In this document: positions 4,301 to 7,088 of the stretch, piece after piece | Layout of the letters: each line of letters opens with the position of its first letter | Numbering within the stretch: the first letter of the stretch is position 1 | Source: Schlesneria sp. | GTDB taxonomy: Bacteria > Planctomycetota > Planctomycetia > Planctomycetales > Planctomycetaceae | Reading direction: 5' to 3' | Length of the DNA stretch: 7,088 nt | Assembly (NCBI GenBank): GCA_025353525.1 | Contig: JANXOO010000170.1 | Span: forward strand, 1 to 7,088 | Made by a program: the position numbers and the translations under genes | Notes under the pieces: model-generated | What the model was told of the DNA's origin: nothing | What the model saw: only the letters and a program-made list of their open reading frames with translations | Databases searched by the model: none

Positions 4301-7088
4301 TCGTGGACCTCGATCTGGTCCTGGCACAGCGATGGCCTGAATGGCACGTTCAATTTCACCACCGATACGATGACAAAGTCTGGCTATTCGAATTCCGCCG
4401 TCGGTGCGAGTGCCATCGGTGCGACCGATTCCGTCACCAACAGCGTCATGAGTTCGACGACGACACACTCGTCGTCGAACGGTTTCAGGAACGCGGCGGG
4501 GGTCGCGACGGGCAATTATGGCGACTGGAACAAAGGAGACGATACATTCGACAGCAAATCGAAGGACACGTCTGCAGTCAACCCCTACTCCAACAGGGTT
4601 TTCGGCGGTGACAAGTGGGGAAATCAATCGATCGGAACGTACACCCTGAATGCCGATGGCAGTCGCGTCGTTTCCGATGTCTTCAACGGAAGCCAGGACG
4701 GAAAGGATCGATACAACAATTCCGGTTCCAACACGTCGACCACGACCACGCCTGATCCGACCGGTTCGACGACGGTCTTCAATACGGCGATGGTCACCGA
4801 TTCGGGGATGGACGAGTACAAATTCAAGGGAGATGGCACGATCAACATCGCCGTCACCGGTGCGATCACGACGACCAACAACCACGATAACAAGGATGAC
4901 GGAAACGAAAACCTGACCCACACGGATACCGGCTGGCAGCAATCGAACGAAGTCCTGTCCGACGGTACGGTCATTAACTACCACGACGACTTCAGCGATT
5001 TTATTTCTGACCCGAGCACTTACAGTGACAGCGATGTTCTGTTATCGGGAAGTGCGGTCACCGGATCGCGCACCCTGAGAAGCGATTCGGGCGATACGAA
5101 CATCGTCTTCACGGCCTCGGACAACGTGCAGGAAACGGCCACGACGACGAATACGTATGGTACGCCCACAGTCGTCAAAATCACCGATAATACGGGAGAC
5201 CAGGGAACGCTCACCGATGCCGTCAGCTTCGGCGATTCCGAACCGCTCGCAGCCGGAGCGGTCGTGCAGAACGACAACATCAACTTCAGCAATTCGTTTG
5301 ACGAACAGGACACGCCGACCGAATACCTGAAAATCGTCGTCACGACGAAAGGACAAATCGGGGTCGGCGAACAACTCGACTCGACCGTGACGATTACCGA
5401 CAACGATGTCTCGTCACCGCCATCGACCGACAAGTATAACGATCTGGGGACCGATGTCGTCCAGCCCAACGGCAGCTTCACTGAATCGGACACGTCGACG
5501 GAAAAGTCGACCTCGTACGACAAACCGTCAATCAATGTCATCGTCGATTCGACTGACACCACGACCAAATCGGACGGCACGGTCATCACGAAGTCCATTC
5601 ACAATAACGATACGGACAATATCGTCAGCATCTCCGGCAGTCAGGCGGGTGGCGACCAGTCCGGCGACAAACATACTGACACGGCGGGAGCGAACGGTGC
5701 CGGCGAAGTCGTCAATGACGACACGACGAACGTCGCCGACGACAAGGTGACGGACGACTTCGTTTACAACGACAATTCGACCTACTCGGTCGTAATTCCC
5801 GTACCGGGCGGCACCGTCTCGTTCGGTCACGGGAACAAACTCACAGGCGATACGGGCAAGGTCTGCGACGAAGTGACCGCGAATGGCGAGAATAATCCCG
5901 CGAGCCGATCGGTCGATTTCGAGCTGGACTCGGACACTGTGACGTTCACTGACGGTGGAAATGATTCGGCCACCGATTGGCTGAACGTCAACATCACCGA
6001 CCCGGTGACGGGCGTCATCACAATCATCACCGCAGGAGACACGAATTCGGACGACTTCACCGACGATGACGGAAACAAGGTGACCGACGGAAATCAGGCC
6101 GATGTCCCGTCTCCCGTTGCCGATGTGGCGCATGCGATCGTCTCGGACACATTCAACAACGGTAGCAATCTGACAGTCAGCGTGAACGGAAATCCTCCAA
6201 ACGGAGTGAAAGTCGATTTCCTGCAAATCTATTCGAACATCGACACCGGCAAATCGTCGGATGACGAAGAGTTGACTTCGCCGTCGGTCGGCAACGTGAC
6301 GGTGATTGACACGTTCGGTGCCAACGACAAAATGACGATCAATAACAGCGGTCACTCGTTCGTCATTCCGGATATCACCACCGACGATGGATTCGGGAAT
6401 ACGTCTCGCATTACGGGAGGGACGTATATCACATTCGGATTGGTGGACGGCTGGGTTTCGAACGACGATCCGGGTAAAGAAACGCTGATTGAAGCGGGGG
6501 GCGTTGTTACGACCGATAACGAAAGTGATACGCAAACGATCAAAGGAGAACTCGATCCGACGCAAACCACAACTTCGAATCCCGTTGATGTCTACGTGAC
6601 GATCGACCCGGTCACCGGCCTGAAGACAACGGCAACCTTCAAGGCGAACACTTCGGACATCGTCCACAAGTTCGACCCGTTCAACTTCACAGATGCCCAC
6701 TCGTCTTCGCTCGCAGACCCGGGAACCGATATCACCTCGGGGAAAAACACGCTGACGGGCGACGAGACGACCGATGAAAATGTGACAAACGACGTGCATA
6801 TTGTCGGATCACTGGCACCGGGGGAAACGGTCGATGCCGAGAATAAATTCCAGATCGCAGACAATTCGAACGATACCTTCTCGGACGTGAATATTCTGAC
6901 GACCGACGGAACGGATACTGTCACGAATACGTTCGTCGGTAAATATAAAATCACCTTCTTCAACGTGAATCACAGTATTTCAGAGACGAAAGTTGACCCC
7001 GCGACCGGGAATTCAACCACGATATCCGTCGTCGACTGGCTGGGAGGGAACGCCGATATTGCGGAACTGGATACGGATACGAAGGTCA
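1172..7088 (+). CDS. Giant secreted multidomain protein with eight IPT/TIG domains and an Asp/Thr-rich tail; runs off the right edge
   Basis: One frame is open for 1972 codons with no stop, so the protein is larger still. Residues 1-52 are a basic leader ending in LEQRLVLS, the motif that opens many planctomycete extracellular proteins. Residues ~60-147 form one bacterial Ig/cadherin-like domain (DVLVNDYGTG, then FTP..GFSGSESFVYTASDG). Residues ~156-887 hold eight IPT/TIG domains. After a Pro-rich linker (888-932), residues ~933-1972 are rich in Asp, Thr, Ser, Asn and Gly. I found only four cysteines, as is common in extracellular repeat proteins. IPT/TIG domains are Ig-like folds found in cell-surface and adhesive proteins, so a cell-surface, matrix or adhesion role is likely. 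No catalytic site is visible. An RHS, toxin or anchor domain could lie beyond the window, but nothing here shows it. Location and domain architecture are well supported; function is inferred. Confidence 0.93.
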   Translation, partial: MVIRNWLDAVAVLFRSRRFHRTNLKSGSRRRQVEQQRTAAVIEMLEQRLVLSVTAVSDTFTAQASTSALTTSTFDVLVNDYGTGLSIASVGSAPYGTVTIQQPTTQGGHQTLLFTPTLGFSGSESFVYTASDGTGGTSQATVSVYVNMSSGYGYSPPVVTSLSIHVGSTLGGTTTIVGGTGFNAVSAILLGGTNAASFSVLSSSQISVVTGSHSVGSVDLTVVTSMGSSSSGASDVFTFQAPIGLPAISAVNPSFTSTTGGSTIVLTGTGFSNATSVTLGGIPAQSFTVISPTSISCVTAAHVSGQVDAQVTTPTGVSVLSASDTLVFTTPTLSPAITSISSSSGPSGGSLTVLGTNFTSILSINFGTVAATTWSASSANSLTVVVPAGSGIVDLTITNSAGTSGTSNTTKYTYTSPTATISGLSVSNGPLTGNFPVTVAGTGMASATNVFFGGVACTSFVINSPTSLTVIAPAAALGTVDITIQSSGASSAITTADRFTFVTPPPSLSAISSPSGLITGGNLLLLTGSFLSGATSLAFGSTIVSASGFVVNAAGTSITVTAPAVAAANNCDILVTTAAGTSVATTATHYVFTNPPAIITGLSVTAGPGSGATVTRITGSRFLGATGVLFGTTLASTFTIINDNTIDATSPALIPTTSGPLTVDITIVNGAGTSSLVPADRFVYSAGSSSTSGSGSGSGTGTGGTTSSTPTGAVPFIDGLSNNGDSTAGGSTLDVYGTGFSIVTGILFDTTAATSFQIVSDNLMHVVVPALPAGTVNLKLQSPGATSISSPATQFTLTAPGAVPIVSGVVLGRNSNGAGSLVTIQGANLSDARNVTFGGVSAVFRIDSPTSIVAIAPQGVSGLIPVSIVSDSGTSAPSAAAQVTLAAVPIPVTAPSVTPSGQVSAPAPSVPVPTGKTLQVSASIPPVPSIGIVGTTGPTSFLNPSFNLTNHPVTVANYSMSVPFTTATTTDDGSQSSSSGGVSQNGDGSVLIIQQTSSNEFTYRRVLIGGTSTGFVLDIYLKQTETMATTLLYGGGTGRTSTSSWTSIWSWHSDGLNGTFNFTTDTMTKSGYSNSAVGASAIGATDSVTNSVMSSTTTHSSSNGFRNAAGVATGNYGDWNKGDDTFDSKSKDTSAVNPYSNRVFGGDKWGNQSIGTYTLNADGSRVVSDVFNGSQDGKDRYNNSGSNTSTTTTPDPTGSTTVFNTAMVTDSGMDEYKFKGDGTINIAVTGAITTTNNHDNKDDGNENLTHTDTGWQQSNEVLSDGTVINYHDDFSDFISDPSTYSDSDVLLSGSAVTGSRTLRSDSGDTNIVFTASDNVQETATTTNTYGTPTVVKITDNTGDQGTLTDAVSFGDSEPLAAGAVVQNDNINFSNSFDEQDTPTEYLKIVVTTKGQIGVGEQLDSTVTITDNDVSSPPSTDKYNDLGTDVVQPNGSFTESDTSTEKSTSYDKPSINVIVDSTDTTTKSDGTVITKSIHNNDTDNIVSISGSQAGGDQSGDKHTDTAGANGAGEVVNDDTTNVADDKVTDDFVYNDNSTYSVVIPVPGGTVSFGHGNKLTGDTGKVCDEVTANGENNPASRSVDFELDSDTVTFTDGGNDSATDWLNVNITDPVTGVITIITAGDTNSDDFTDDDGNKVTDGNQADVPSPVADVAHAIVSDTFNNGSNLTVSVNGNPPNGVKVDFLQIYSNIDTGKSSDDEELTSPSVGNVTVIDTFGANDKMTINNSGHSFVIPDITTDDGFGNTSRITGGTYITFGLVDGWVSNDDPGKETLIEAGGVVTTDNESDTQTIKGELDPTQTTTSNPVDVYVTIDPVTGLKTTATFKANTSDIVHKFDPFNFTDAHSSSLADPGTDITSGKNTLTGDETTDENVTNDVHIVGSLAPGETVDAENKFQIADNSNDTFSDVNILTTDGTDTVTNTFVGKYKITFFNVNHSISETKVDPATGNSTTISVVDWLGGNADIAELDTDTKV
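1349..1612 (+). other. Bacterial Ig / cadherin-like domain (residues ~60-147)
   Basis: FDVLVNDYG near residue 74, then YGTVTIQQP, LLFTPTLGFSGSESFVYTASD and a final ATVSVYV strand follow the Big_9/VCBS-type pattern (DVLxND, then GTV, FTP..GFxGxxxFxYxxxDG). Such single domains often sit just behind the leader in planctomycete surface proteins. It is probably structural. Confidence 0.7.
1637..3832 (+). repeat. Tandem array of eight IPT/TIG Ig-like domains (residues 156-887)
   Basis: Each unit is about 84-90 residues. It opens with P-x-[IVL]-xx[IVL]-x..G, then GG-x-[TL]-[TVL]-x-[IVL]-x-G-x-x-[FLM], then a V-x-[FL]-G-[GT] turn, a hydrophobic S-P-T-S-[IL] strand, and a closing V-[DN]-[IL]-x-[IVL] strand with T-x-x-G-[TA]-S. 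Approximate units by residue: 156-239, 241-330, 331-416, 418-503, 505-594, 595-684, 713-799, 802-887. Units differ widely in sequence, so this is an old or independently assembled array rather than a recent duplication. A Ser/Gly linker separates units 6 and 7. TIG folds are structural and adhesive in surface proteins. Confidence 0.88.
3224..3307 (+). other. Ser/Gly/Thr flexible linker (residues 685-712)
   Basis: A low-complexity stretch of Ser, Gly and Thr (SGSGSGSGTGTGG at its core) lies between IPT units 6 and 7. The DNA contains short imperfect repeats of ggatcgg/ggtcgg type that could expand or contract. Codon choice also changes about here, from frequent ACA/TCA before to mostly ACG/ACC/TCG after. 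Confidence 0.8.
3833..3967 (+). other. Pro-rich linker between IPT array and tail (residues 888-932)
   Basis: VPIPVTAPSVTPSG, APAPSVPVPTG and IPPVPS show the periodic proline of an extended spacer. It marks the end of recognisable Ig-like units and the beginning of the Asp/Thr-rich tail. Confidence 0.7.
3968..7088 (+). other. Asp/Thr/Ser/Asn-rich tail without a firm family match (residues 933-1972, open at the right)
   Basis: About 1040 residues of alternating polar and beta-branched residues (TDT, DTF, TVT-type strings), with many Asp and few Arg or Lys. I saw one cysteine (near 5862). A Trp cluster, WTSIWSWH, lies at residues 1045-1052. Recurring elements are DG[ST] followed by a beta-type stretch (D987, D1162, D1221, D1264, D1468, D1912) and D-P-[VA]-T-G (1610, 1812, 1942), at irregular spacing. 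Residues ~1360-1412 end in VTITDND, resembling the last strand of a Calx-beta domain. The composition suggests extended beta structure that may bind calcium, but I see no clean EF-hand, RTX or thrombospondin-3 repeat. Function not recognised. Confidence 0.75.

Noticed and set aside
4163..4984. Minus-strand open frame of 273 codons, and shorter ones between 1783 and 6963
   Set aside because: All lie opposite the giant gene, have compositions dictated by its codon bias, and show no motif.
6038..6103. EF-hand, dockerin or thrombospondin-3 calcium loop in the Asp cluster at residues 1623-1644
   Set aside because: The spacing of acidic residues before DDDGN does not meet D-x-[DNS]-x-[DNS]-G: the first ligand position is Phe. 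No second copy lies nearby.
5528..6799. Long minus-strand open frame of 423 codons inside the giant gene
   Set aside because: Its sequence is the complement of TCG, ACG and GAC/GTC codons, giving an Arg/Val/Ile-rich string without domain structure. The plus frame is continuous and has recognisable domains. The open frame is a by-product of codon bias.
3968..7088. RHS/YD repeats or a polymorphic toxin
   Set aside because: No YD-repeat signature or toxin motif is visible in the window. Such domains could only lie further right.

Overview
The window looks planctomycete (Planctomycetota). Two independent signals support this. The left edge carries the N-terminal part of an ISAzo13-family transposase (the 'Rhodopirellula transposase' DDE family). 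The rest is one end of a giant secreted protein whose N-terminus has the basic leader followed by LEQRLVLS, the short motif typical of planctomycete extracellular proteins (Pfam Planc_extracel type). Base composition is moderately GC-rich. I cannot assign a genus.

Layout: positions 540 down to 1 (minus strand) encode about the first 180 residues of the transposase, which runs off the left edge. Its reading frame is interrupted once, by a -1 shift at an A7G4 tract (minus-strand sense, 312-322). Positions 541-1171 are intergenic between two divergent genes. I see no credible gene there, but there are three inverted repeats, including a perfect 12-bp hairpin about 105 bases before the start codon of the large gene.

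From ATG 1172 to the right edge there is a single uninterrupted plus-strand frame of 1972 codons with no stop. The protein reads as a basic N-terminal export leader, one bacterial Ig/cadherin-like domain, eight tandem IPT/TIG Ig-like domains, a Ser/Gly linker between the sixth and seventh of these, a Pro-rich linker, and then more than 1000 residues dominated by Asp, Thr, Ser, Asn and Gly that match no family I can name firmly. A weak Calx-beta-like ending lies inside this tail. The C-terminus, and whatever anchor or effector it carries, lies outside the window.

The two genes have no evident functional link: one is a mobile element, the other a chromosomal giant surface or extracellular protein. 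The least explained parts are the Asp/Thr-rich tail, the paired inverted repeats upstream of the giant gene, and the slippery-site frame break in the transposase. I did not find a defence system, CRISPR array, RNA gene or other multi-gene system here.
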